Below are positions 8,103 to 15,896 of a stretch of 64,000 nucleotides of DNA, piece by piece; position 1 is the first letter of the stretch, and every line of letters begins with the position of its first letter. The position numbers were made by a program, and so were the translations under genes. The stretch spans positions 6,082,501-6,146,500 of the forward strand of contig NZ_JAPEMI010000001.1 of the NCBI RefSeq assembly GCF_026342835.1. Direction: 5' to 3'. The stretch comes from Streptomyces sp. NBC_00154. Lineage in GTDB: Bacteria > Actinomycetota > Actinomycetes > Streptomycetales > Streptomycetaceae. The notes under the pieces are model-generated. The model saw only the letters and a program-made list of their open reading frames with translations, was not told where the DNA came from and did no database searches.

Positions 8103-8753
8103 TCAGAATCCGGGACCGCCCGGCCGGTCGCCCACGGCGGCCAGCCTGCCCCACAGCAGATCGGCCAGGCTGCGCACCAACTGGGCGCGTGAGCAAGGAC
8201 GTTCACTCAGCCACCAGTCGCCTGCGGCGTGCATCATGCCGACGATGCCGTGGCCCCAGATGCGGGCCATCTCCTGGCTGTCCGGCCCCAGGTCCACCCG
8301 CTCGGCGATCACCAGGGCAAGCTCCTCGCCGAGCCGGCGCAGCAGGGGAGCGGAGTGCCGCCCGACGTCGAAGCCCTGCTCGGGGGAGGGCGCCGCGTCG
8401 TCGGACGGGTGCATCAGGAAGCGGTAGACCTGCGGGCGGGCCTCGATCGCCGCGAGATACGTGTCGAGCGTCGCCTCGACCCGCTGGCGGCGTTCGGCGG
8501 GGGCGTCTAGCGCCGCCCGCAGGGCGCTCAGCAGGGCGTCGGTGTGGCGCTTGGCGAGCGCACGGTAGAGGCCGCCCTTGTCGCCGAAGTGCCGGTACAG
8601 AATGGGCTTGGTGATCCCGGCCTCGGCCGCGATGGCGTTCATCGACGCCTTGGGCCCGTCCCTGAGCACCACGCGGTCTGCGGCCTCCAGCAACTCCCTG
8701 CGGCGCTGCTCGGCCGCGGTCCGCTGTCGCTCGGCCTGTCGTGTGGTCTCCAT
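8103..8753 (-). CDS. TetR-family regulator, divergent from acyl-CoA dehydrogenase
   Basis: A 216-aa TetR repressor. The N-terminal helix-turn-helix spans roughly residues 16-62 (RRRELLEAADRVV, then NAIAAEAGITKPILYRHFGDKGGLY), and the variable ligand domain follows. ATG 8753 has GGAGAGG 5 nt upstream. The gene is back to back with an acyl-CoA dehydrogenase; two inverted repeats in the 185-base gap share the GTTAC core and are its likely operators. By analogy with other TetR/acyl-CoA dehydrogenase pairs the inducer may be an acyl-CoA, but the sequence does not show this. Confidence 0.9.
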   Translation of the reverse strand: METTRQAERQRTAAEQRRRELLEAADRVVLRDGPKASMNAIAAEAGITKPILYRHFGDKGGLYRALAKRHTDALLSALRAALDAPAERRQRVEATLDTYLAAIEARPQVYRFLMHPSDDAAPSPEQGFDVGRHSAPLLRRLGEELALVIAERVDLGPDSQEMARIWGHGIVGMMHAAGDWWLSERPCSRAQLVRSLADLLWGRLAAVGDRPGGPGF

Positions 8754-8798
8754 GTCGCCTCTCCCCACCCCTGGCCGTGCATATGGCCATGCGAGTCC

Positions 8799-8819
8799 GT
8801 TACGCACGCGCAACGTAAC
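8799..8819. promoter_or_regulatory. Candidate TetR operator 1
   Basis: Inverted repeat GTTACG-N9-CGTAAC lies 46 bases upstream of the tetR start. Its GTTAC core is shared with the second repeat at 8876-8897, which supports one regulator binding both. Confidence 0.5.
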
Positions 8820-8857
8820 ACCCTGCCCAGCGGTGGTGCCGAACGGAGCCTGACCGG

Positions 8858-8897
8858 TTGACACAGGCTACTAGTCGGTAACAGACTGCCGTTACCG
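8858..8897 (+). promoter_or_regulatory. Promoter of the acyl-CoA dehydrogenase gene with overlapping operator 2
   Basis: TTGACA (8858-8863) is a perfect -35 element; an 18-nt spacer leads to CAGACT (8882-8887). Inverted repeat CGGTAAC-N8-GTTACCG (8876-8897) covers the -10 element and probable start point, so a bound repressor would block initiation directly. A further GTAAC lies at 8901-8905. Confidence 0.6.
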
Positions 8898-8938
8898 CAA
8901 GTAACGACTTGTTTTTACGGTAGTGCATGGAGGGGAAC

Positions 8939-10165
8939 ATGGCCGAGTTCACGCTCGAGCTCAACGACGACCAGAAGCAGGTCCGTGACTGGCTTCACGG
9001 TTTTGCCGCGGATGTGATCCGCCCGGCCGCTGCGGAGTGGGACGAGCGTGAGGAGACGCCCTGGCCCGTCATCCAGGAGGCGGCCAAGGTCGGCATCTAC
9101 TCCCTCGACTTCTACGCCCAGCAGTTCTTCGACCCGACGGGGCTCGGCATCCCGATGGCGATGGAGGAGCTGTTCTGGGGCGACGCGGGCATCGCCCTGT
9201 CGATCGTCGGTACGGGCCTGGCGGCCGTCGGCGTCCTCGCCAACGGCACCGAGGAACAGATCGGCACCTGGATCCCGCAGATGTACGGCGACGCGAACGA
9301 TGTGAAGGTCGCCGCCTTCTGTTCGTCCGAGCCGGACGCGGGCTCGGACGTCGGCTCCATGCGGACCCGCGCGGTGTACGACCAGGCCAAGGACGAGTGG
9401 GTGCTGAACGGCACCAAGACCTGGGCGACCAACGGCGGCATCGCCAATGTCCATGTCGTCGTCGCCGTGGTCGACGCGGAGCTCGGTTCCAAGGGCCACG
9501 CCTCCTTCATCGTGCCGCCGGACACCCCCGGCCTCTCGCAGGGCCAGAAGTTCAAGAAGCACGGCATCCGGGCCTCGCACACTGCGGAGGTCGTTCTGGA
9601 GGACGTCCGGGTCCCCGGGGACTGCCTGCTCGGCGGCAAGGAGAAGCTGGACCAGCGCCTGGCGCGGGCGCGTGAGCGCGCGCAGTCCGGCGGCGAGCGT
9701 GTGAAGAACGCGGCGATGGCCACGTTCGAGGCGTCCCGCCCGGCGGTCGGGGCGATGGCGGTCGGCACCGCCCGGGCGGCGTACGAGGTCGCGCTCGACT
9801 ACGCCAAGACCCGTACCCAGTTCGGCCGGCCGATCATCGACAACCAGGGCATCGCGTTCCAGCTCGCGGACATGCGTACGCAGATCGACGCGGCCCGGCT
9901 GCTGGTCTGGCGCGCCTCCTGGATGGCGACCACGGGCAAGCCGTTCGAGTCCGCCGAGGGCTCGATGTCCAAGCTCTACGCGAGTGAGACGGCGAAGAAG
10001 GTCACCGCGCAGGCGATCCAGATCCTCGGTGGCAACGGCTTCACCCGCGAGTACCCGGTGGAGCGGATGCACCGGGACGCGGCGATCTACACCATCTTCG
10101 AGGGCACGAGCGAGATCCAGCGCCTGGTGATCGCGCGCACGCTGTCGGGCATGCCGATTCGCTAA
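8939..10165 (+). CDS. Acyl-CoA dehydrogenase
   Basis: A flavoprotein of 408 aa catalysing alpha,beta-dehydrogenation of an acyl-CoA. It shows the three-domain order of the family: N-terminal helical domain, middle beta domain (CSSEPDAGSDVGSM and GTKTWATNGG, which line the flavin), and C-terminal helical domain with TRTQFGRPI and the catalytic-base segment IFEGTSEIQR. ATG 8939 has GAGGGG 6 nt upstream; ATG 8927 lies before that site. It is divergently paired with a TetR regulator through a TTGACA promoter overlapped by a palindrome, and ends at a strong bidirectional terminator. Chain-length preference cannot be read from sequence. Confidence 0.94.
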   Translation: MAEFTLELNDDQKQVRDWLHGFAADVIRPAAAEWDEREETPWPVIQEAAKVGIYSLDFYAQQFFDPTGLGIPMAMEELFWGDAGIALSIVGTGLAAVGVLANGTEEQIGTWIPQMYGDANDVKVAAFCSSEPDAGSDVGSMRTRAVYDQAKDEWVLNGTKTWATNGGIANVHVVVAVVDAELGSKGHASFIVPPDTPGLSQGQKFKKHGIRASHTAEVVLEDVRVPGDCLLGGKEKLDQRLARARERAQSGGERVKNAAMATFEASRPAVGAMAVGTARAAYEVALDYAKTRTQFGRPIIDNQGIAFQLADMRTQIDAARLLVWRASWMATTGKPFESAEGSMSKLYASETAKKVTAQAIQILGGNGFTREYPVERMHRDAAIYTIFEGTSEIQRLVIARTLSGMPIR

Positions 10166-10277
10166 CCGGTGCCGCGTGGGTGGGGTGCGGGGACGCCGGG
10201 ATGGTTGCGGTGCCTCCGCCCCCGCTCTGTCCTAGATCGCCGGACGGGCTCGGTGCTGCGCCGACGGAGTCGAGATC

Positions 10278-10312
10278 GTGCCGGGCGGGCCGACCATCGG
10301 CCCGCCCGGCAC
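10278..10312. terminator. Bidirectional 16-bp hairpin between convergent genes
   Basis: A perfect stem (10278-10293 with 10297-10312) has a 3-nt loop and lies 12 bases from the stop of the peroxidase gene. It serves both that gene and the acyl-CoA dehydrogenase. Confidence 0.85.
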
Positions 10313-10323
10313 CGTGCTGCCCG

Positions 10324-10812
10324 TCAGGCGGGGAGCAGGGCCTCGATCGCCGTCACGAGCTCCGGGGCCTCCGGCTCCGTGCGGGGGCGGATGCGGGCCA
10401 CCGGCTCGCCGGTCGGGGAGATCAGGAACTTCTCGAAGTTCCACTGGATGTCGCCCGCTTCGCCGTCCGCGTCCGCGAGCTGCGTCAGTTCCGCGTACAG
10501 CGGGTGCCGCCCGTCACCGTTCACGTCGACCTTCGCCAGCAGCGGGAAGCTGATCCCGTACGTCGTCGAGCAGAACGTCTGGATCTCCTCCGCGCTCCCC
10601 GGCTCCTGGCCCGCGAACTGGTTGCACGGCACACCGAGCACGGTGAAGCCGCGGTCCCCGTACGTCTTCTGAAGCCGCTCCAGGCCTGCGTACTGCGGGG
10701 TGAGCCCGCACCGGGAGGCGACGTTCACCAGCAGGACCGCCTGGCCGCGGTACGCGCCAAGAGTGGTCGGCTCACCGGTCAGCGTGTGGAGGGGAATGTC
10801 GTACAGCGTCAT
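10324..10812 (-). CDS. Thiol peroxidase of the glutathione peroxidase family
   Basis: A 162-aa peroxidase with the GPx fold. The peroxidatic cysteine is in NVASRCGLTPQY (Cys35, not selenocysteine), the second motif is VPCNQFAGQEP (Gln65) and the third WNFEKFLI. A further cysteine (Cys81, in QTFCSTTYG) is placed like the resolving cysteine of thioredoxin-dependent GPx proteins. In an actinomycete lacking glutathione the likely reductant is thioredoxin or mycothiol; this is inference. ATG 10812 has AAGGAGA 6 nt upstream. It is monocistronic with a strong terminator. Confidence 0.92.
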   Translation of the reverse strand: MTLYDIPLHTLTGEPTTLGAYRGQAVLLVNVASRCGLTPQYAGLERLQKTYGDRGFTVLGVPCNQFAGQEPGSAEEIQTFCSTTYGISFPLLAKVDVNGDGRHPLYAELTQLADADGEAGDIQWNFEKFLISPTGEPVARIRPRTEPEAPELVTAIEALLPA

Positions 10813-10879
10813 GAGGGTCTCCTTGTAAGTGTCTTACTCGGTGCAAGCGGCTTGCCCGGTCATTGTTATGCCGACCGCG

Positions 10880-11461
10880 TCATCGGCACGAAGTCGGTTG
10901 CCCGGCTGTCCCGATCACCTTGTAGTAGATCGTGGTCGGTTTCAGGGCCCCGGCCGGGTCGCCGGCGTAGTCGGGAATGGATCCGCACTCCGTCCAGCCT
11001 GCCGAGCGGTAGAGCCGTTCGGCGGGGCTGCCGGTCTCGGTGTCCAGGACCAGCAATGTCAGACCGGCCTCGGCCGCCGCGCCCTCGGCGACGGCGAGCA
11101 GCGAGCGTCCGAGCCCCCGGCCCCGCATCGACGGGCGCACCATCACCTTGGTGACTTCGGCGCGATGACGGGCGTTCGGCAACGAGGTCAGGTTCAGGCC
11201 GATGGTTCCCGCCACCCGCTCGCCGTCCCGGGCGATCCAGACGCGCTGGTCGCCGGCGTCGACCGCGGCGGCGCGCCCCCGCCACCAGGCAGCGGCCGCA
11301 CCGCGGTCGAGCGGCGCCAGGAACCCCACCGAGGCGCCGCCGTGCACGGTCTCCACCAGGAGAGCGGCCAGCTCGTCGGCGTACGTGATCAGCTCGGGTC
11401 CGGAGACGGAGACGATTTCGATGTGAGGAGTGGATGCGGCGAAGTGAGTGGCTTCGGTCAT
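10880..11461 (-). CDS. GNAT-family N-acetyltransferase
   Basis: A 193-aa acetyltransferase. The acetyl-CoA pyrophosphate loop is VRPSMRGRGLGRSLL, followed by the beta-strand LTLLVLDTETGSPAERLYRSAGW typical of the fold. The N-terminal helices (YADELAALLVETVHGG) form the acceptor side. ATG 11461 has AAAAGGA about 8 nt upstream. It starts 14 nt after the stop of the XRE-cupin regulator, so the two form an operon and the regulator probably controls its own acetyltransferase. The substrate is not evident; amine or antibiotic acetylation are both possible. Confidence 0.9.
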   Translation of the reverse strand: MTEATHFAASTPHIEIVSVSGPELITYADELAALLVETVHGGASVGFLAPLDRGAAAAWWRGRAAAVDAGDQRVWIARDGERVAGTIGLNLTSLPNARHRAEVTKVMVRPSMRGRGLGRSLLAVAEGAAAEAGLTLLVLDTETGSPAERLYRSAGWTECGSIPDYAGDPAGALKPTTIYYKVIGTAGQPTSCR

Positions 11462-11475
11462 GACTCGGGTCCTTT

Positions 11476-12057
11476 TCACGGCAGAACGATCAGCACGGCA
11501 TAGCGGACCGGGCCCGGGCCCGGGCAGTGGAAGTGCGAAGGGCCGCGCAGCCGGAACCGTAGACAGTCGCCCTCGCGCACGGTGTGCACGGTGTTCTCGA
11601 CGGTGATCTCCACCGTTCCCTCCAGCACCCAGATGTGCTGTTCCAGACCGGGCACCGGCGCCTGCTCGTACGCGATGCCGGCGCCCGCGTCGAGCGTCCC
11701 CTCGACGATCTCGGCACGTAGGCCGGCGTGCGGCGGCGAGACCGAGCGGCGCACGAAGCCGGACGCCTCGTCCCGCCACACCGGCTGCCGCTCGGCGCGC
11801 ACCAGCTGCGGGGGCTCCGCCTCCACCTCCGTCAGCAGCCGTGACATCGTCCGCTCGTAGACCGTGCACAACCGCCCGAGCTGGGCGGCGGTCGGGCTCA
11901 GCTCGCCGCGCTCCAGGCGCGACAGCGTCGAGCGGCTGACACCGCTGTGCCGGGACAGCTCGTCCAGGGACCAGCCGCGCTCGGTGCGGAGCTCACCCAG
12001 TCGGGCTGCCAGCCGGGCATCGACGGACGTCGGTTCCACCTCTCCGGACTCTCTCAC
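11476..12057 (-). CDS. XRE-family regulator with C-terminal cupin domain
   Basis: A 193-aa regulator. The helix-turn-helix spans about residues 15-65 (LGELRTERGWSLDELSRHSGVS), and the C-terminal cupin barrel includes LEQHIWVLEGTVEITVE and GDCLRFRLRGPSHFHCPGP. Proteins of this type sense a small ligand in the cupin. I chose GTG 12057 because it lies exactly 7 nt after a TAGAAT -10 element, giving a leaderless transcript, and the palindrome at 12058-12078 sits on it. The long upstream extension to 12885 is a shadow across the opposite-strand gene. It heads an operon with a GNAT acetyltransferase. Confidence 0.9.
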   Translation of the reverse strand: MRESGEVEPTSVDARLAARLGELRTERGWSLDELSRHSGVSRSTLSRLERGELSPTAAQLGRLCTVYERTMSRLLTEVEAEPPQLVRAERQPVWRDEASGFVRRSVSPPHAGLRAEIVEGTLDAGAGIAYEQAPVPGLEQHIWVLEGTVEITVENTVHTVREGDCLRFRLRGPSHFHCPGPGPVRYAVLIVLP

Positions 12058-12078
12058 ATCAGAGATTCTATCCCTGAT
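12058..12078. promoter_or_regulatory. Autoregulatory palindrome over the XRE-cupin -10 element
   Basis: A 21-bp imperfect palindrome has half-sites ATCAGAGAT and ATCCCTGAT separated by 3 bases (one mismatch per arm). On the minus strand it contains TAGAAT (12070-12065), and the regulator's GTG follows immediately, so binding would occlude RNA polymerase. It also lies upstream of the divergent gene at 12208. Confidence 0.65.
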
Positions 12079-12207
12079 CTGAGACAGCTCGTGGGTGTGA
12101 TCGGCCGGAATGCCGAGGGAGGGCCGTCGTGCCACGCTGAGACGGGGGATCGCGCCGGTCCGGCCTGCTCGGCCGGCCGGATGGCTCTGCCACACAAGGA
12201 GGCCGAC

Positions 12208-12654
12208 ATGGCCAGTGACGCCACCAAACCCAAAGCGGGCACCGCCGGACCCGCCCCATGGCATGGGCCCACATCCGGTACCACCGTTCTCGCGGCAGCC
12301 CTGATGATCTTCGGTGGGGCGATGGCGATCCTCGAGGGGATCGCGGCCATCGCCAGGGACGACCTGTTCGTCACGACGCGTCATTACGTCTTCCAGTTCA
12401 GCCTGTCGGGCTGGGGCTGGGTCCACCTCATTCTGGGCATCGTCATCGTCCTCGCCGGCTGCGCCGTGCTCACCGGAGCCCTGTGGGCGCGCTACTTCGG
12501 TGTGGTCGTCGCCGGGCTGGGCGCGATCGCCAACTTCCTGTGGCTGCCGTACTACCCCTTGTGGGCCATGACGCTGGTGGCCGTCAACATCTTCATCGTC
12601 TGGGCGCTGTGCACGGGCATGCACCGTGAAGCGGGCCAAGGCTCGACGGCCTGA
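12208..12654 (+). CDS. Four-helix membrane protein, DUF7144-like
   Basis: A 148-aa integral membrane protein with about four transmembrane segments (near residues 27-48, 68-90, 93-115 and 119-138). The short N-terminus is polar, and the helix hairpin contains NFLWLPYYPLWAMTLVAVNI, a signature I associate with the DUF7144 family. ATG 12208 has AAGGAGG 5 nt upstream. It is divergent from the XRE-cupin operon. A broken relative sits at 21055-21204. The function is unknown; the family often lies near stress genes. Confidence 0.82.
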   Translation: MASDATKPKAGTAGPAPWHGPTSGTTVLAAALMIFGGAMAILEGIAAIARDDLFVTTRHYVFQFSLSGWGWVHLILGIVIVLAGCAVLTGALWARYFGVVVAGLGAIANFLWLPYYPLWAMTLVAVNIFIVWALCTGMHREAGQGSTA

Positions 12655-12742
12655 CCCGGACGTGCCCGCCAGGCGGCGACCGTTACGGCAGTCGGCCCTG
12701 TCACGGGTGAGGAATCGCGACTCGCCGCCTAGTGTGCGAGTC

Positions 12743-14278
12743 ATGCCGGAGATCGCAACGTCCCAGGGAGGCGCGGCGGGGCGCGAGAGCGAGATGGCCC
12801 CGGCGCTCGACCCCCGCCGCTGGCAGGCACTTGCCGTGTGCCTGGTGGCGGGCTTCATGACGCTGTTGGACGTGTCCATCGTCAACGTCGCCCTGCCGTC
12901 GATCCGTAACGACCTGCGGAGCCCGGAATCCGATCTGCAGTGGGTCCTGTCCGGCTACTCCCTCGCCTTCGGGCTCCTCCTCATCCCCGCCGGGCGGCTG
13001 GGCGACGCCCGGGGGCGCCGTGAGGTGTTCCTCGCGGGGCTGGCCGTGTTCACGCTGGCTTCGGTGGCCTGCGGAGCCGCCCCGTCCAGCTTCTGGCTGG
13101 TGGTCGCCCGGGTGGTTCAGGGCCTCGGCGGAGCCTTGATCTCGCCGCAGATCTCCGCGTTGATCCAGCAGATGTTCTCCGGCCAGGAGCGGGGCCGCGC
13201 CTTCGGCATGTTCAGCACGGTGGTCGCTATCTCGACCGCCGTCGGCCCCCTGCTGGGCGGGCTGCTGATCCAGGCGGCGGGACGGGAGGGGGGCTGGCGT
13301 TGGGTGTTCTTCGTCAACCTGCCGCTCGGCCTCGTCTGCTTCCTGCTCGCCCGGCGCCTCCTCCCGGACACACCGGCAGCGGGCCGCGTACGGCCGAGGG
13401 ACCTCGATCCCGTCGGCGTACTCCTCCTCGGTGCGGGCGTGCTGGCCCTGCTGCTGCCCTTCATCCAGGCACAGCAGTGGCCCGGCGACGGGAAGTGGCT
13501 GCTGGTGGCCGTGGCCGTGGTGCTGCTCGGCGTCTTCGCCTGCTGGGAGGCCCGGTGCGGCGGGCGTGGAACCGTGCCCGTCCTGGACATGTCGCTGTTC
13601 CGGATGCACTCCTACTGGCTGGGCTGTCTGCTGAGCCTGCTGTACTTCGCCGGATTCACCTCGATCTTCTTCATCAGCACTCTCTATCTTCAGGCCGGAC
13701 TGCACTGCACCGCCCTCGAGGCCGGACTGGCCATCACACCGTTCGCTCTGGGGGCGGCGGCCGCCGCCGGACCAGGTGGCCGGATGGTAAGCCGCTACGG
13801 GCGGCCGCTGGTCGCCGTGGGGCTGTCCATGGTGGTCGTCGGACTCGGCGCCACCGTGTTCGCCGTGCACTTGGTCCCGGGCAGCGGCGTCGCCTGGGCG
13901 ATGGCGGCCCCGCTGCTCCTGGCGGGTGTGGGCAGCGGCCTGGTCATCGCCCCGAACCTGACCCTGACCCTGTCCCAGGTGCCGGTGGTCGGAGGCGGGA
14001 GCGCCGCGGGCACGCTCCAGACCGGCCAGCGCGTCGGCTCGGCGATCGGGATCGCCGCGGTCGGCTCGGTCTTCTTCGCGCGGCTGCCCTCCGCCGGCTG
14101 GAGGAGCGCGTTCGACAGCGGGCTCATCGTCTCCGCCGCCTTCGTGCTGGGCGCTCTCGTCCTGGCGATGACCGATGTGGGGATCTCCCGGCGGAACACG
14201 AGACGTGCCCACGGCCTGTCCGGCCCCGGCCCGTCCGACTGGAAGGGAGACCACGATGAGCCCCCCCACCGGCAGTGA
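12743..14278 (+). CDS. MFS drug/proton antiporter, 14-TM DHA2 type
   Basis: A 511-aa efflux transporter. Motif A-like GRLGDARGRREVF, the motif C-type glycine-rich helix (TAVGPLLGGLLI) and an early LLDVSIVNVALPSI helix place it with EmrB/QacA-type exporters; 14 helices are expected. I chose ATG 12743 because TAGTGT ends 7 nt before it, suggesting a leaderless message. ATG 12794 is an alternative that skips a polar tail. The 3' end overlaps the next gene by 23 nt, so it is co-translated with a glutathionyl-hydroquinone reductase-like enzyme. That pairing suggests a quinone or electrophile as the toxic load. Confidence 0.92.
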   Translation: MPEIATSQGGAAGRESEMAPALDPRRWQALAVCLVAGFMTLLDVSIVNVALPSIRNDLRSPESDLQWVLSGYSLAFGLLLIPAGRLGDARGRREVFLAGLAVFTLASVACGAAPSSFWLVVARVVQGLGGALISPQISALIQQMFSGQERGRAFGMFSTVVAISTAVGPLLGGLLIQAAGREGGWRWVFFVNLPLGLVCFLLARRLLPDTPAAGRVRPRDLDPVGVLLLGAGVLALLLPFIQAQQWPGDGKWLLVAVAVVLLGVFACWEARCGGRGTVPVLDMSLFRMHSYWLGCLLSLLYFAGFTSIFFISTLYLQAGLHCTALEAGLAITPFALGAAAAAGPGGRMVSRYGRPLVAVGLSMVVVGLGATVFAVHLVPGSGVAWAMAAPLLLAGVGSGLVIAPNLTLTLSQVPVVGGGSAAGTLQTGQRVGSAIGIAAVGSVFFARLPSAGWRSAFDSGLIVSAAFVLGALVLAMTDVGISRRNTRRAHGLSGPGPSDWKGDHDEPPHRQ

Positions 14279-15245
14279 GCCGGACGGCAACGCGGCGTAC
14301 GGACACAAGCCGTTCAAGCGGTCCAGGAGCCACTTCGCCGACCGGATCACTGCCGACGGCCGCGACGGCTGGCCGGTCGAGGCGGGCCGCTACCGGCTGG
14401 TCGTCAGCCGTGCCTGCCCCTGGGCGAGCCGGGCACTCGTCTCCCGGCGGCTCCTCGGCCTGGAGGACGCCCTGTCGCTCGCCGTGGCCGACCCGATCCA
14501 GGACGACCGCAGCTGGCGCTTCACCCTGGACGAGGGAGGCCGCGACCCGGTGCTCGGTATCGCATATCTCAGCGAGGCGTACGAAGCGCGCGAACCCGGC
14601 TACCCCGGCGGTGTCAGCGTGCCCGCGATCGTGGACGTACCCAGCGGGAAGCTCGTCACCAACGACTTCCAGCAGATCACCCTGGATTTCGCGACCGAGT
14701 GGACCGCACTGCACCGGCCCGGAGCGCCCGATCTCTACCCCGAACGGCTACGGGACGAGATCGACGAGGTCATGGGGGGCATCTACCGCGACGTGAACAA
14801 CGGCGTGTACCGGGCCGGATTCGCCAGCGGTCAGGAGGAGTACGAAGCCGCGTACCACGATGTGTTCCGCAGACTCGACCTGGTATCCGAACGCCTCAGG
14901 GACCAGCGCTACCTGGTGGGGGACACGCTCACCGAGGCCGACATCCGGCTGTTCACCACACTCGTGCGCTTCGACGCCGTCTACCACGGGCACTTCAAGT
15001 GCAACCGCTCGAAACTGACCGAGAACCCCGTGCTCTGGGCCTACGCCAGGGACCTGTTCCAGACCCGCGGATTCGGCGACACCGTCGACTTCGACCACAT
15101 CAAGCAGCACTACTACCGGGTGCACACGGGCATCAACCCCACCGGCATCGTGCCCCTGGGCCCCGACCTCTCGGGCTGGCGGACGCCGCACCACCGCGAG
15201 CAGCTCGGCGGCCGCCCCTTCGGCGACGGCACCCCACCCGCGTAG
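14256..15245 (+). CDS. Glutathionyl-hydroquinone reductase-like (omega-class GST fold)
   Basis: A 329-aa enzyme of the Xi/omega GST group. The catalytic cysteine is in SRACPWASRA (Cys54), with the thioredoxin-fold segment SVPAIVDVPSGKLVTND and a C-terminal helical domain containing YLVGDTLTEADIRLF and NPVLWAYARDLFQ. In glutathione users it reduces S-glutathionyl hydroquinones; actinomycetes make mycothiol instead, so the physiological thiol conjugate is probably mycothiol-based (inference). ATG 14256 has AAGGGAGA 6 nt upstream and lies inside the end of the MFS gene, implying translational coupling of detoxification and export. Confidence 0.9.
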   Translation: MSPPTGSEPDGNAAYGHKPFKRSRSHFADRITADGRDGWPVEAGRYRLVVSRACPWASRALVSRRLLGLEDALSLAVADPIQDDRSWRFTLDEGGRDPVLGIAYLSEAYEAREPGYPGGVSVPAIVDVPSGKLVTNDFQQITLDFATEWTALHRPGAPDLYPERLRDEIDEVMGGIYRDVNNGVYRAGFASGQEEYEAAYHDVFRRLDLVSERLRDQRYLVGDTLTEADIRLFTTLVRFDAVYHGHFKCNRSKLTENPVLWAYARDLFQTRGFGDTVDFDHIKQHYYRVHTGINPTGIVPLGPDLSGWRTPHHREQLGGRPFGDGTPPA

Positions 15246-15284
15246 GGGCCACAGACCGGTCGAACAATGTTCTCCACCGGTACC

Positions 15285-15303
15285 GGGGTCGTGCCCGGAC
15301 CCC
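15285..15303. terminator. Weak hairpin between convergent genes
   Basis: GGGGTC (15285-15290) pairs with GACCCC (15298-15303) over a 7-nt loop, between the stops of the reductase and the lipoprotein gene. It is short and has no T-run. Confidence 0.35.
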
Positions 15304-15305
15304 TC

Positions 15306-15896
15306 CTACGGCTGAAGAGGGTCGGGACACGAGTCGTCCGACTGCGTCATCGTCCATCCGTCACCGAGCACATGGACGCTCGTGTGCGCGGGGGAGCGTT
15401 GCGTATGGACGGTAGGAGCCGCAGTGGCGCCGTCTTGATTCGCGTCCCCGGGCAGCGCGGCGGACGGCATGGTCACGTGAGCCACCGTGCACACCAACTG
15501 CCGCATGGCCAGGCGGCTGAGGGGAGGGACATCTTTGGGGAACTGGATGGAGAAGGTCTTGTCGTCGCCGATCGCCACTTTCGGTGTACCCGTCAGAGGG
15601 GGCAGCTCCGTGGTGGCCGCCACGGCCTCGCTCGTGGTCGGTCCGTCGAACAGCAGGCGCACGACGGCCCCGAAGTCCCCGGCGTCGCCGATCTTGCGGA
15701 GATAAGGTGTCAGATCACCCTTGTGCAGGAAATAGAGGGGGATGACGGCTGGCACCGAGGACTTTGGACTGGGAGAGACCATGCCGCTCGCCGGTTCGCC
15801 GGCCTGGATGACGTCGGACGGGGGGACTCCGCACGCCGAGAGCGTGAGCGCGGCCGTGAGCCCGGCCAGCAGTCCCGCCACGCGTGAGCCCCTCAC
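15306..15896 (-). CDS. Lipoprotein with GerMN-like domain, third gene of an AfsQ-like operon
   Basis: A 196-aa exported lipoprotein. The signal peptide VRGSRVAGLLAGLTAALT leads to lipobox LSAC, then a Ser/Pro linker and a GerMN-like domain (VIPLYFLHKGDLTPYLRKI, LLFDGPTTSEAVAATTELPP, FSIQFPKDVPPLS). GTG 15896 overlaps the kinase stop by 4 nt (GTGA), so it is translationally coupled. The same gene order (regulator, kinase, lipoprotein) is found at the S. coelicolor afsQ locus, and lipoproteins beside such kinases, like CseA, modulate signalling from outside. The role here is inferred from that context. Confidence 0.85.
   Translation of the reverse strand: MRGSRVAGLLAGLTAALTLSACGVPPSDVIQAGEPASGMVSPSPKSSVPAVIPLYFLHKGDLTPYLRKIGDAGDFGAVVRLLFDGPTTSEAVAATTELPPLTGTPKVAIGDDKTFSIQFPKDVPPLSRLAMRQLVCTVAHVTMPSAALPGDANQDGATAAPTVHTQRSPAHTSVHVLGDGWTMTQSDDSCPDPLQP

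Noticed and set aside
12701..14350. 549-aa minus-strand ORF opposite the MFS pump
   Set aside because: Gln/Asp/His-rich shadow; no plausible start and no family.
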